From Alphaproteobacteria bacterium (GTDB lineage Bacteria > Pseudomonadota > Alphaproteobacteria > JAUHZY01), in assembly GCA_030425825.1 (NCBI GenBank), contig JAUHZY010000001.1, positions 372,001-436,000 on the forward strand: a DNA stretch of 64,000 nt, in the 5' to 3' direction. Under the pieces are notes generated by a model. It saw only the letters and a list, made by a program, of their open reading frames with translations. It was not told the DNA's origin and did no database searches. Below, in pieces: positions 7,228 through 15,891 of this stretch. A program made the position numbers and the translations under genes. Position 1 is the stretch's first letter. Every line of letters starts with the position of its first letter.

Positions 7228-7754
7228 TGCGTATTGTTGGTGGTCAATATAAGGGCAAGAAACTGATTTCACCAACAGATGATCGTGTGCGCCCGACATC
7301 CGATCGTGCGCGCGAAGCACTGTTTAATATACTGACACAAGGCAAATGGGGAGACGTTATTCAGGGCGCATCCATTGTTGATTTGTTTTGTGGCAGTGGT
7401 GCTGTTGGACTTGAGGCTTTGTCTAGAGGATCAGATGAAATATTGTTTGTAGACAGTAACTTAAAGTCAGTATCTAATAATTTAGATTTGTTTGAGAAAG
7501 GCCGTTTTAGGTGTTTGCAAACAACTGTTGAGGCCCTTCCCAAAGCACCTCAAGCATATGATGTTATCTTTGCTGATCCACCCTACAATAAAGACCTTAT
7601 TCCGATCACTTTAAAGAAAATAGCAGATGGTGGGTGGCTAGCAAAAAAGGGCCTTTTGATTATTGAGTCTGATAAGCCTTTTAATGCAGATCACTTTACA
7701 ATCGTTGACCAACGAAAGTATGGCAAAAGCCAGTTTGTCTTTTTGCAGTCTTAG
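7227..7754 (+). CDS. rsmD: 16S rRNA (guanine966-N2)-methyltransferase RsmD
   Basis: A 175-aa protein with the RsmD signature start MRIVGGQYKGKKL. VRPTSDRAREALFNIL follows, then the SAM-binding loop VDLFCGSGAVGLEALSRG (51-68) and the catalytic DPPY motif (117-120). The enzyme methylates G966 of 16S rRNA in 30S assembly intermediates. The length is normal. Its ATG overlaps the phaB stop by one base. The stop is 4 nt from the end of the convergent acyltransferase gene, so the two transcription units meet here. Confidence 0.93.
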   Translation: MRIVGGQYKGKKLISPTDDRVRPTSDRAREALFNILTQGKWGDVIQGASIVDLFCGSGAVGLEALSRGSDEILFVDSNLKSVSNNLDLFEKGRFRCLQTTVEALPKAPQAYDVIFADPPYNKDLIPITLKKIADGGWLAKKGLLIIESDKPFNADHFTIVDQRKYGKSQFVFLQS

Positions 7755-7758
7755 ATTT

Positions 7759-8610
7759 TTACTTACCCCAGCGACGATGTAGCCAAAACCACTGACCAGG
7801 ACAAGTATTAATTTCTTTTGAGAGGACGTCGTTCACCTTGGTTAAGGTTTTTTCTGTGTTCTGCTTTTTTTCTAATGGGATTGGTTTTTTGAAAACTAAT
7901 GTAAATTGGTGGGGGTCATTTGCATCGCGACGACAAAAGCATGGAACGATCTGGGCATTGTATTTATAAGCCAGCTCAACCACCACAGGCGACGTTTTTG
8001 CATCATGGCCTAGGAAGGGTATATCAATACCGTCATTCATACGCTGGTCGATTAAAATAGCGACCGAACGACCGTCTTTTAGGCCCTTAACCATCTTACG
8101 AGTTCCTGTGCGACCTTTTGCCGCCATGTCTAGCTTGCGTCTTGCAAAGCAGATTAAGCGATCAACAAAAGGGTTATTAGATGTACGGTAAATTGATATA
8201 ACGCCGGGTATAAAGTCTGTCAGCGCATGGGCCAGCACTTCCCAGTTACCATAATGTGCAGAAACCAGGATTTTTTGTTTATCATTATTGATGAATTCTT
8301 CACCTTCAATCTTTAAGAAGCTTTTATCATTGATATTTTGTTTGTAAAGATGTGGTAACTCACCAAAAATGCGCCCCATATTTTCCCAAACACTGGTTTC
8401 AATAGTCTTTTTCTCTGTAAGCGGCATATCCGGGTAAACACGGTTGAGATTCAACACCATGCGCTTGTTAACCCCTTTTAAGCGTGGCCCAAGAAAGCCT
8501 GTTATGCCACCACAAAGGTTTGAAGCCCATTTTCTTGGCAAAATGCGGCAGACCACATAGAAAAATCCTACAAGCAAGAACTCAACAAAATGACTAAAGC
8601 GTTTTACCAT
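7759..8610 (-). CDS. lpxL: Lipid A biosynthesis acyltransferase (LpxL/HtrB family)
   Basis: A 283-aa protein with an N-terminal membrane anchor (FLLVGFFYVVCRILP). The lysophospholipid-acyltransferase active site SAHYGNWEVLAHA contains the HX4E motif of the LpxL/LpxM family. RTGTRKMVKGL and VAILIDQRMNDGIDIPFLG match the later family blocks. It adds a secondary acyl chain to Kdo2-lipid IVA at the inner membrane. It is the last gene of the msbA-to-lpxL operon, and its start overlaps lpxK by 17 nt. Which secondary chain it adds cannot be told from sequence. Confidence 0.85.
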   Translation of the reverse strand: MVKRFSHFVEFLLVGFFYVVCRILPRKWASNLCGGITGFLGPRLKGVNKRMVLNLNRVYPDMPLTEKKTIETSVWENMGRIFGELPHLYKQNINDKSFLKIEGEEFINNDKQKILVSAHYGNWEVLAHALTDFIPGVISIYRTSNNPFVDRLICFARRKLDMAAKGRTGTRKMVKGLKDGRSVAILIDQRMNDGIDIPFLGHDAKTSPVVVELAYKYNAQIVPCFCRRDANDPHQFTLVFKKPIPLEKKQNTEKTLTKVNDVLSKEINTCPGQWFWLHRRWGK

Positions 8611-9550
8611 TGATCACCTTTTCTAAAATCTTTTCGAGCTTTTCCTCATCATCCCATACGAGACTTGCTTTTATCATATGAACTTTTTTTTGCATATCTT
8701 TGGGCAGTCGGACAAAGTCTTTTTCCGTTGTAACTAAGGAAGCTTTTTGTTTTTTCGCACGCTCTTGCAACATCTTTAACTCTTTCTTGTTGAAAAGATG
8801 ATGGTCTGGAAATGGAATCTCTTCTGTGATGTCATAGCCATGATGGCGCAATGCATCAAAGAACTTTGTGGGGCGACCAATTCCTGTAAATGCGATAAGT
8901 TTCTTGTTCATTAATTTTTTGACTTTTTCAGGGACAAGTGTTGCATGCAAGGTTGGCAGAGGTAATAAGATTTCTTTCTTGTTTTGACCGATGATGACGG
9001 CAAGATCAGCACGCTTTAGGCCGCTTGAAATAGGCTCGCGCAAAGGCCCAGCAGGCATCACAAAGCCATTACCAAAACCAATAACACCATCAATAACAAT
9101 CACAGACAGATCTTTATGCAGCGCAGGGTTTTGAAACCCGTCATCCATAATCAGAAACTCAGCTTCGTCTTCAGTTGCCATTTCTGCTGTAAGGCGGCGA
9201 TTCGCTCCGATCCAGCAAGGGGCCGTTTGTGACAACAGCAAAGGCTCATCACCGACATGTTCTGCTTTGTGTTTTTTAGTGACTTTAAGCGGGCCTTTTA
9301 AGTGGCCTTTATATCCACGTGAAAGGAAGTGTGGATTTTTCTTTTTTGTAATAAGGCGACTTGCAATATCAATGCATACAGGTGTTTTCCCTGTGCCGCC
9401 AACCGTTAAATTACCGATGCAAATAATAGGCACCTGACATTTTGTTGGCGATGTCATAAGAAAACGCAGCCATGTCGCAAGGCTGTAAATAAGGCTAATG
9501 GGTAGTAAAAGAAAGCTGATAATGTTTTTGCTAAACCAAAAGCGCGGCAT
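8594..9550 (-). CDS. lpxK: Tetraacyldisaccharide 4'-kinase LpxK
   Basis: A 318-aa protein with one N-terminal TM (IISFLLLPISLIYSLATWL). The LpxK P-loop GNLTVGGTGKTP lies at residues 46-57, followed by SRGYKG and LIMDDGFQNPALHKDL, where DDGFQ is the catalytic signature. It phosphorylates the 4' position of the lipid A disaccharide on the cytoplasmic face. ATG9550 follows the waaA stop by 1 nt, with AAGGTGA inside waaA as ribosome site. It is coupled to both neighbours within the lipid A/Kdo operon. Confidence 0.95.
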   Translation of the reverse strand: MPRFWFSKNIISFLLLPISLIYSLATWLRFLMTSPTKCQVPIICIGNLTVGGTGKTPVCIDIASRLITKKKNPHFLSRGYKGHLKGPLKVTKKHKAEHVGDEPLLLSQTAPCWIGANRRLTAEMATEDEAEFLIMDDGFQNPALHKDLSVIVIDGVIGFGNGFVMPAGPLREPISSGLKRADLAVIIGQNKKEILLPLPTLHATLVPEKVKKLMNKKLIAFTGIGRPTKFFDALRHHGYDITEEIPFPDHHLFNKKELKMLQERAKKQKASLVTTEKDFVRLPKDMQKKVHMIKASLVWDDEEKLEKILEKVINGKTL

Positions 9551-9551
9551 C

Positions 9552-10838
9552 TTAAATCACCTTTTTCAGATAAGGCATAAGCTGTTCCATCACATCGTCG
9601 ATCACGGCCATTTTCTTTGTTGCCAGTGTTTTTGCATGACGTGCAAGTGTTTGTCGGCCTGATTTATTATCAAGCAGCATTTTGACCTTTTTAGAAAGAT
9701 CATTCATGTCACGTACCTGAAGGCATGCTTCTTTTTCGTGGAAGTCAGCAATGACTTTCAGGTTGTTTGACATGTCTTCACCATGAAGGATTGCGCAATT
9801 AAAGTGTGCAGGCTCAATTGGATTATGGCCGCCTATCAAGGATTCATCTTCGCGTTTCACCATAGATCCACCGATAAAAACGATGGGTGCAAGTTTAAAG
9901 AACAGGCCAATCTCTCCCAGTGTGTCGGCAAGATAGACTTCGGTTAATTCCATAATTCCTTCATCTTGCGAACGCCTGACAAGGCGGAATCCTTTTAGAT
10001 CTTCGGCAAGGCTGTCACCGCGTTCAGGGTGGCGGGGGACAATAATGGTAAGAAGGTCAGGGTATTCTTTCCTTAACTTTTGATGAACTTGGGCGCAAAT
10101 ATATTCTTCGCCAGGGTGCGTGCTGGCTGCGACCCAAAAAGGACGGTTGCCAATCTGTTTTTTCAAAACCTTTAATTCTTCATGATCATATTCCAGTGGT
10201 GCAGCAGCCCATTTCAAATTATCTGTTGTCATGACTTTGGTGCATCCCAGCGCTTCGAAGCGTTCCTTTTGCTGACCATCTTGTGTTAGGCACAGAGAAA
10301 ACTTTTTGAACATTGATTTTGCTAATGGCTTCAAACGAGACCATTTTTTGAAAGATGCATCAGACATGCGTCCATTAACTAAGACCAGCTCGCGTCCAAA
10401 ACGTGAGGCTTTAAAAATCATATTAGGCCAAAGCTCAGATTCAATCCAAAGGCAGATATTTGGTCGCCAATGTGTTAAAAAGCGATTTACCCAAGGCACA
10501 TGATCCAAAGGGACATATTGGTGATAAGCACGCTTTGGCAGGCGTTGAGACAAAAGATTCGCTGATGTGACAGTGCCAGACGTGATTAAGACAAACAGGT
10601 TGTCGCTTAAATCCAAAATGCGTTTAACAAGAATTAAGGCTGATTGTGCTTCGCCAACGCTGGCAGCATGAATCCAAATACACTTGCCATCAGGCCGCTT
10701 TAGTGCGCTGTAGCCATAGCGCTCATAAACACGACGCCAATCTTCCTTACCTTTTTTAATACGTTTTTTTAAATAAAACGGTAAAAAAGGGGCAACAAAA
10801 AAGAGGATAAATCTGTAAATCCATAAAAGAGGGCGCAT
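9552..10838 (-). CDS. waaA: 3-deoxy-D-manno-octulosonic acid (Kdo) transferase WaaA/KdtA
   Basis: A 428-aa GT-B glycosyltransferase. It starts with a TM anchor (MRPLLWIYRFILFFVAPFLP), then has the WaaA motifs WIHAASVGEAQSA, VLITSGTVTSANLL, WRPNICLWIESELWPN and VNGRMSD. The C-terminal donor site contains STHPGEE, VPRHPER, FIGGSMV and GGHNPIEPA. It transfers Kdo to lipid IVA. ATG10838 is preferred over an in-frame ATG at 10904: it gives the canonical TM start, avoids a 59-nt overlap with the upstream gene, and has GGAG upstream. Whether it adds one Kdo or two cannot be judged. Confidence 0.94.
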   Translation of the reverse strand: MRPLLWIYRFILFFVAPFLPFYLKKRIKKGKEDWRRVYERYGYSALKRPDGKCIWIHAASVGEAQSALILVKRILDLSDNLFVLITSGTVTSANLLSQRLPKRAYHQYVPLDHVPWVNRFLTHWRPNICLWIESELWPNMIFKASRFGRELVLVNGRMSDASFKKWSRLKPLAKSMFKKFSLCLTQDGQQKERFEALGCTKVMTTDNLKWAAAPLEYDHEELKVLKKQIGNRPFWVAASTHPGEEYICAQVHQKLRKEYPDLLTIIVPRHPERGDSLAEDLKGFRLVRRSQDEGIMELTEVYLADTLGEIGLFFKLAPIVFIGGSMVKREDESLIGGHNPIEPAHFNCAILHGEDMSNNLKVIADFHEKEACLQVRDMNDLSKKVKMLLDNKSGRQTLARHAKTLATKKMAVIDDVMEQLMPYLKKVI

Positions 10839-10845
10839 GAATGTT

Positions 10846-11547
10846 TTACTCCGCTTCGATCGGTGATTGTTCACAAAGATGGGCTGATTCGCGGGATAAT
10901 TCAAGTAAATTCATCTCTAGTTTTTTTGAGAAGTCGCTACGGTTATCAAAGTGTTTCCCAGATAGAGGTTGTCCCCAAACAAAAACAATTTTACCAAAAG
11001 GCTTAGCAATTAAAAAACGGTCCCATGTGCTTAAAAAGCGTGATCTTGTTGAACATACTGATACAGGGATAATATCAGTCTTTGCAAGTTGGCTTAAAAC
11101 AACAACACCTTCTTGAACATGCTTGCGTGGTCCACGTGGCCCATCAGGTGTAATGCCAATTGAGACACCTTTTTTCAGCGACTTAACCATTTGACGCAAG
11201 GCTGCTGATCCACCTTTGTCTTTTCCATTTTTTGCGGCAGATCCTTGGATGGCATCAATGCCGAATGGCTTCACCGTTTTTGCAATAATTTGTCCGTCTT
11301 TATGTTTTGAAATCAGCATAGAAATAGGAACCTTGCGTTGCCAACAAAAAGGCATCATCAGCAACTCTCCATGCCAAAAGCTAAGAATAAAAGGTTTGTT
11401 CTCACGCCAGTAAGCCTGTGGAATATCATGACGTATATGCACTTTTTTTGACGTGTAATAAACCAAGCGCATATATCCACGAATCAACACGCATAAAACA
11501 TTATGTGTCAAAGAAGATTTGCCAATCGTTTTTATCAGTTTTTTCAT
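10846..11547 (-). CDS. DUF374 lysophospholipid acyltransferase-family protein
   Basis: A 233-aa protein. SFWHGELLMMPF carries the acyltransferase His region, and ISKHKDGQIIA, GSAAKNGKDKGGSAALRQM and ITPDGPRGPRKHV are the DUF374 blocks. The family often sits directly upstream of kdtA/waaA in Alphaproteobacteria, exactly as here. It probably acylates a lipid A or phospholipid intermediate at the inner membrane. Its substrate is not known for this family. It is the second gene of the operon, after msbA, and lies 7 nt upstream of waaA. Confidence 0.82.
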   Translation of the reverse strand: MKKLIKTIGKSSLTHNVLCVLIRGYMRLVYYTSKKVHIRHDIPQAYWRENKPFILSFWHGELLMMPFCWQRKVPISMLISKHKDGQIIAKTVKPFGIDAIQGSAAKNGKDKGGSAALRQMVKSLKKGVSIGITPDGPRGPRKHVQEGVVVLSQLAKTDIIPVSVCSTRSRFLSTWDRFLIAKPFGKIVFVWGQPLSGKHFDNRSDFSKKLEMNLLELSRESAHLCEQSPIEAE

Positions 11548-11588
11548 AAGAATCGCAGTATAACAGGAGGTTTTTAAAGGGGGAAGTG

Positions 11589-13340
11589 TTAACCTTTTTG
11601 TGCGGCATTCAATTTGGCATAAACACCTTTTTTGTCTTTTAACAGTTGTTTGTGTGTGCCTGACTGGATGACTTGCCCGTTTTCAATAACGTGAATGACA
11701 TCGGCATCCATAATGGTTGAAAGACGGTGTGCGATCACCATTGTTGTGCGATCTTTCATCAGAACTTTAAGTGCTTCTTGGATTTGTTGTTCGGATTCTG
11801 TGTCTAAAGATGATGTTGCCTCGTCTAATAATAAAATAGGAGCATTCTTTATCATTGCGCGTGCGATTGAAAGACGTTGGCGTTGGCCGCCTGACAGGTT
11901 GACGCCGTTCTCTCCAATGACTGTGTCATAACCTTGCGGCAGTTCCATGATAAAATCATGTGCAGCAGCAGATTTAGCAGCGTTAATAACCTCGTCTTCG
12001 TTGGCATTTTGGCGCCCATAAGTAATGTTTTCACGCACGCTTGCATCAAATAAAAACACGTCCTGGGAAACAAGCGCGATATTGTCTCGCAAGGACCTAA
12101 GTGTCACATCACGAATATCTGTTCCATCAATAAGAATTTTACCTGCTTCGACATCATAAAAGCGTGGGATAAGATTCAGGATTGTTGATTTTCCTGCGCC
12201 ACTGACACCAACAAAAGCAACAGTCTTGCCTGCAGGGATATCTAGTGAAAGTTTGTCGAGGACTTTCTCATCTGCATAACCAAAGCTTACTTTTTTGAAA
12301 GAAATTTCACCTTTCTGAAGAAGTAAAAGACCCGCATCATTGCGTTCTAAGATCGTGTGAGGCTCATCAAGCCTTGCGAAAATGCGTTGGGCCGCAGCTA
12401 GTCCTTCTTGCAAGTTCATATTAAGGTTTGCAAGCCGTTTAACAGGTTCATATGCCAACAACATGGATGTAATAAAGGCAAAAAATTGTCCTGGCGTCAG
12501 TACGTTATTAATGACTTGATGGCCTCCATAGGTAATGACGCCCATGATAACCAATCCGCCAAGAAGTTCGATAATAGGGCGCGATAGGGCGCGCGTACGT
12601 GCCGCTTTATGAGAGAGAGACATAACCTTGTTGATAAGGCCGTCAGCAGTTTTCATTTCCCGCTCTTCCTGGCCATAGGCTTTGATATGACGCACGCCTT
12701 GGAAGCTTTGCGTAAGGTGGTTGGTCATCATGCCCATTTCGCCTTGAACGTTGATCGAGACTTTGCGCATACGTTTTCCCATTTTAACGATAGGAATAAT
12801 CGCTGTTGGAAAAGCCAGAAATGCAATCAAAGAAAGGCGCCAGTCCGTGTAGAACATCATACCAATCAAGGCGACAAGTGTCAGAAAGTCTTTACCGATA
12901 CCTGTGAATGCTTTGGTTAAAGCTTGCCGGATATACAGCATGTCATGATTAAAATGTGAAACCAGTGTGCCTGTTTGGGTTCTGTGGAAAAAGGCAAGGT
13001 CTGCACCAACGAGGTGTGCGAATAACTGACTCTGGATTTTTGCGACAATTTTTTGTCCAACAAAGTCCATTAAAACAGCTTGTCCATAACCAGCAAAACC
13101 TTTTGAAGCAAAAATAGCCATCATACCAATCGCGACAAAATAAAGGCTGTCCCGGTCTTTGCTTACAAAAACATCATCAAGGATCGGCTCCATGATTCCG
13201 GCGAGTGCGGCTTGCGACGCTGCGACAACAGCCATCAAGATTAATGCCGCTGCAATGCGCCAACGATGATCACGTAGGTACGAGCGCATAAGACGCTTGC
13301 AGAGTGCCCAGCTGCTATGTGTGAAGGGTTTTTTAGACAT
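11589..13340 (-). CDS. msbA: MsbA-type lipid A flippase, ABC transporter (fused TM and ATPase)
   Basis: A 583-aa half-transporter, the usual MsbA length. A six-TM exporter domain covers about residues 28-310. The ATPase domain follows, with Walker A GVSGAGKST (378-386), signature LSGGQRQRLSIARA, Walker B ILLLDEATSSLD and the switch His in VIAHRLST. It heads the operon with DUF374, waaA, lpxK and the lpxL-like gene, so lipid A core export is the natural substrate. MsbA and other lipid or drug exporters of this subfamily look alike, so the substrate call relies on context. Confidence 0.88.
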   Translation of the reverse strand: MSKKPFTHSSWALCKRLMRSYLRDHRWRIAAALILMAVVAASQAALAGIMEPILDDVFVSKDRDSLYFVAIGMMAIFASKGFAGYGQAVLMDFVGQKIVAKIQSQLFAHLVGADLAFFHRTQTGTLVSHFNHDMLYIRQALTKAFTGIGKDFLTLVALIGMMFYTDWRLSLIAFLAFPTAIIPIVKMGKRMRKVSINVQGEMGMMTNHLTQSFQGVRHIKAYGQEEREMKTADGLINKVMSLSHKAARTRALSRPIIELLGGLVIMGVITYGGHQVINNVLTPGQFFAFITSMLLAYEPVKRLANLNMNLQEGLAAAQRIFARLDEPHTILERNDAGLLLLQKGEISFKKVSFGYADEKVLDKLSLDIPAGKTVAFVGVSGAGKSTILNLIPRFYDVEAGKILIDGTDIRDVTLRSLRDNIALVSQDVFLFDASVRENITYGRQNANEDEVINAAKSAAAHDFIMELPQGYDTVIGENGVNLSGGQRQRLSIARAMIKNAPILLLDEATSSLDTESEQQIQEALKVLMKDRTTMVIAHRLSTIMDADVIHVIENGQVIQSGTHKQLLKDKKGVYAKLNAAQKG

Positions 13341-13501
13341 AAGGCGTAGATTAGACGTTGTCGCCTATGTGATCAAGAAAATATAGCGCGTAAATGTGAA
13401 CAAAACCTTATCTATGCCTCATCACAAGCTGTGGTGAAGCGTGTAGGGCCAAAGCACAGCGCTGATGGTTCGGCGAAGGCCTACGCGGCATCCGAATGCG
13501 G

Positions 13502-13966
13502 TTAATTAAGAAATTCAATAATTGTCTGCGCTGCGGCAATGACAAAAAGGCCACCAAGAAAGCCAAAGAACCATTTCCATTGCCATTTTCCAACAAGCGC
13601 TAATAAAACCATTACGCCAAGTCCAACACCTGCATAAATGTAGAAAATACGCTTAGAGTATTCATATGCTGTGATAGAACGACAAGCTGCGGTATTGTGG
13701 AATTCTTGCACAAGCTCAGTGCCAAATTCTAGGTGCTCTTCTGTACCTGCCGAGCTGATAGGTTGGTGCGGTAGGCGGAACTTATCAACATCCTCGCCAT
13801 AACGTTCTTTTAACAATGAATTGCCATCACATTTCACGGTGTGATCACTGCTGGATGATCCGCCATCAGGAAAAGCCGAAGAAGGAATGGGATCTTGTGC
13901 AAAAGAAGGGCCTGCGATCATAAGAAAACTAAGTAAAAAAACAAAAAAGATTGATGGTTTAAGCAT
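13502..13966 (-). CDS. Secreted/membrane protein of VirB2-like shape, paralog 2 of a tandem pair
   Basis: A 154-aa protein with a clear signal peptide (MLKPSIFFVFLLSFLMIAGP, cleavage near SFA-QD) and AGAAGGAC upstream. A polar periplasmic segment with three Cys (VKCDGN, TAACRS) is followed by two TM segments, YIYAGVGLGVMVLLALVG and FGFLGGLFVIAAAQTIIEFL, joined by the short loop KWQWKWF. The signal peptide plus two C-terminal TM helices around a short basic loop resembles TrbC/VirB2 pilins. No other T4SS genes are nearby, so this is only a structural likeness. It is paralogous to the gene just upstream. Confidence 0.6.
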   Translation of the reverse strand: MLKPSIFFVFLLSFLMIAGPSFAQDPIPSSAFPDGGSSSSDHTVKCDGNSLLKERYGEDVDKFRLPHQPISSAGTEEHLEFGTELVQEFHNTAACRSITAYEYSKRIFYIYAGVGLGVMVLLALVGKWQWKWFFGFLGGLFVIAAAQTIIEFLN

Positions 13967-13978
13967 TGTATGGTCCTT

Positions 13979-14530
13979 CTAACTTAAGAATTCTACGATG
14001 TATTGGCCTGCAGCAAAGACAAAAAGCCCCGCGACATAGCCAAAAAGCCATTTCCATTGCCATCTACCAGCAACAGCAAGGGCGACCATGCCAATCACAC
14101 CAAAGCCAGAATATATATAGAAAATACGCCTAAAGTAGACATAAAAGTCTTGCGAGCGACATTCTGCTACGTCCCAAAAAGCTGTTTCTTCCTCGTGTCC
14201 CATACCAAAGACTTCACCAGGGCGTCCTGGGTGTTGTAACTTTTGGACTGTACGCGTGCTACATTTATCAACAGGTTGAGATTGTACGCCAACAGGTGGC
14301 AGCGGCATTCTGGGTGTTGCACCCATAAAGCCATTCTTATCAACAGGGGCTGTGTTTTTCTTAATAATGGCGCCGCTTTTGGCTACGGGAGGTTTTTCAC
14401 CCGTTGTAATATTAATGTTTGGAGATCCAATTGATACTTGCTGTGCATGTGCAATGCCTGCTGTGCTGATCAGTAAGACCGCCAAAAGGCATGTCATGAC
14501 TTTGTTAAAAGCAGTTTTGGTGAATTTCAT
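13979..14530 (-). CDS. Secreted/membrane protein of VirB2-like shape, paralog 1 of a tandem pair
   Basis: A 183-aa protein. ATG14530 is preferred over 14548 because it gives a regular signal peptide (MKFTKTAFNKVMTCLLAVLL, cleavage near AHA-QQ), while the 14548 codon abuts its AAAGG. A low-complexity Pro/Gly-containing stretch follows. The C-terminal block ECRSQDFYVYFRRIFYIYSG then has two TM helices around GRWQWKW, clearly homologous to the downstream gene (CRS.....Y.+RIFYIY.G and G+WQWKW are shared). The 12-nt gap between the genes implies one operon and a tandem duplication. Function is unknown. Confidence 0.6.
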   Translation of the reverse strand: MKFTKTAFNKVMTCLLAVLLISTAGIAHAQQVSIGSPNINITTGEKPPVAKSGAIIKKNTAPVDKNGFMGATPRMPLPPVGVQSQPVDKCSTRTVQKLQHPGRPGEVFGMGHEEETAFWDVAECRSQDFYVYFRRIFYIYSGFGVIGMVALAVAGRWQWKWLFGYVAGLFVFAAGQYIVEFLS

Positions 14531-14562
14531 CGTTAAAAACTCTCTCATCCTTTAATTATATA

Positions 14563-15891
14563 CTATTTTCCAGCAACTGTCATGCCTTCGATCAAAAACG
14601 TAGGTGTATCAACGCCATATTTATATGTCAGATCATTGCCAAGCGTTATATTTTTAAACATGTCATTTAAGTTGCCCGCGATTGTAAACTCATTGACGGG
14701 GTGTTTTATCTCGCCATTTTCGATCAAAAAGCCCGAAGCGCCTTGGCTGAAATCACCTGATACGGTGTTTGCACCAAATCCCATCATATCAGTGATATAA
14801 ATCCCATTTTTAACATTTTTGAGAAGATCTGCAGTGTCTGTTTTCCCTGGCCTTATGCGGACATTAGTATGTGTAGGTGTCGGAGACGAAGAAATACCTC
14901 TTGAGGCCCGCCCATTATTTTTAAGATTTAATTGTTTAGCCGTTGCCGTATCCAGAAGCCATGATTTTAAAACACCGTTTTCAACAAGTGAAATTTCATT
15001 TCCTCTTATCCCTTCGGCATCAAAAGGTTTTGATCGTAGGCCTCTAAAATGGTTGGGTGTATCAAGGATTGTAACTTCATCACTGAAAATGGGTTGTCCC
15101 ATTTTATCTTTTAAGAAGCTAGATTCTTTGGCAATTGCGGCACCATTAATGGCTTTTAAGAAGTCAGAAAGCAGGGATTTTCCAACTCTTGGTGAAAACA
15201 AAAGAGGGTATGTTCCTGTCTTTATGCTTTGAGGGTTCAGGCGCATCACAACTTTTTGTCCTGCGCGTTGCCCAATCAAAGCTGCATCATCTAGGTCTTC
15301 AAGGTGCGTCGTGGTTGCGTAGTCATAGTCACGCTCCATCTCAGTACCTTTTCCTGCAAGTACAGAAACAGATGTGCCGTGAGATGTTTTGCCATATTCA
15401 TTAAAAAAACCTTGGCTGTTTGCATAGGTGAAAATAGAAGATGACCACCAGCAGCTTGCACCCTCAGAATTTGTTACACCCTCAATAGATCGTGCGGCAT
15501 CTTCACATTTTGCGGCGCGTTCTGTCATTTCTTTGATATCACCTTCCGTGGTATCAAAAGTACTTAAATTTGGCGTTGCTTTCGCCGTTGCTTTTGGTCC
15601 TGGCAATCCTGCATAAGGGTTGTCGGGAGATGCTTTTGCCATATCAATACATTGCCCCGCAAGAAAAGCAAGGTGGTCTGGAGAAAAGTCATATGTTGAA
15701 ACAAGCGCTTGTTTCTGACCAACAAAAACACGCAGCCCAATTCCTGATTTTTCTTCACGTTCAATTTGTTCGACTTTACCCAGTCGGTAAGTCACATTTA
15801 AAGAGGTTGTTTTTTGCATCAAAATGTCAGCATCATCTGCGCCATTTTGCTTTACCATATCTATTAATGCGGAAAAAGCTTCTTCAGACAT
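14563..15891 (-). CDS. pmbA: TldD/PmbA-family protein (PmbA-like)
   Basis: A 442-aa protein matching PmbA. It has N-terminal DILMQKTTSLNVTYRLGKVE, a middle with ANSQGFFNEYGKTSHG, and C-terminal GANTVSGDFSQGASGFLIENGEI and PVNEFTIAGNL. In characterised systems PmbA/TldE partners the metallopeptidase TldD in cytosolic peptide processing. The PmbA subunit itself lacks the HExxxH zinc motif, and none is seen here. No tldD lies in the window. The start codon is adjacent to the ubiA stop, so ubiA and pmbA form an operon on the minus strand. Confidence 0.88.
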   Translation of the reverse strand: MSEEAFSALIDMVKQNGADDADILMQKTTSLNVTYRLGKVEQIEREEKSGIGLRVFVGQKQALVSTYDFSPDHLAFLAGQCIDMAKASPDNPYAGLPGPKATAKATPNLSTFDTTEGDIKEMTERAAKCEDAARSIEGVTNSEGASCWWSSSIFTYANSQGFFNEYGKTSHGTSVSVLAGKGTEMERDYDYATTTHLEDLDDAALIGQRAGQKVVMRLNPQSIKTGTYPLLFSPRVGKSLLSDFLKAINGAAIAKESSFLKDKMGQPIFSDEVTILDTPNHFRGLRSKPFDAEGIRGNEISLVENGVLKSWLLDTATAKQLNLKNNGRASRGISSSPTPTHTNVRIRPGKTDTADLLKNVKNGIYITDMMGFGANTVSGDFSQGASGFLIENGEIKHPVNEFTIAGNLNDMFKNITLGNDLTYKYGVDTPTFLIEGMTVAGK

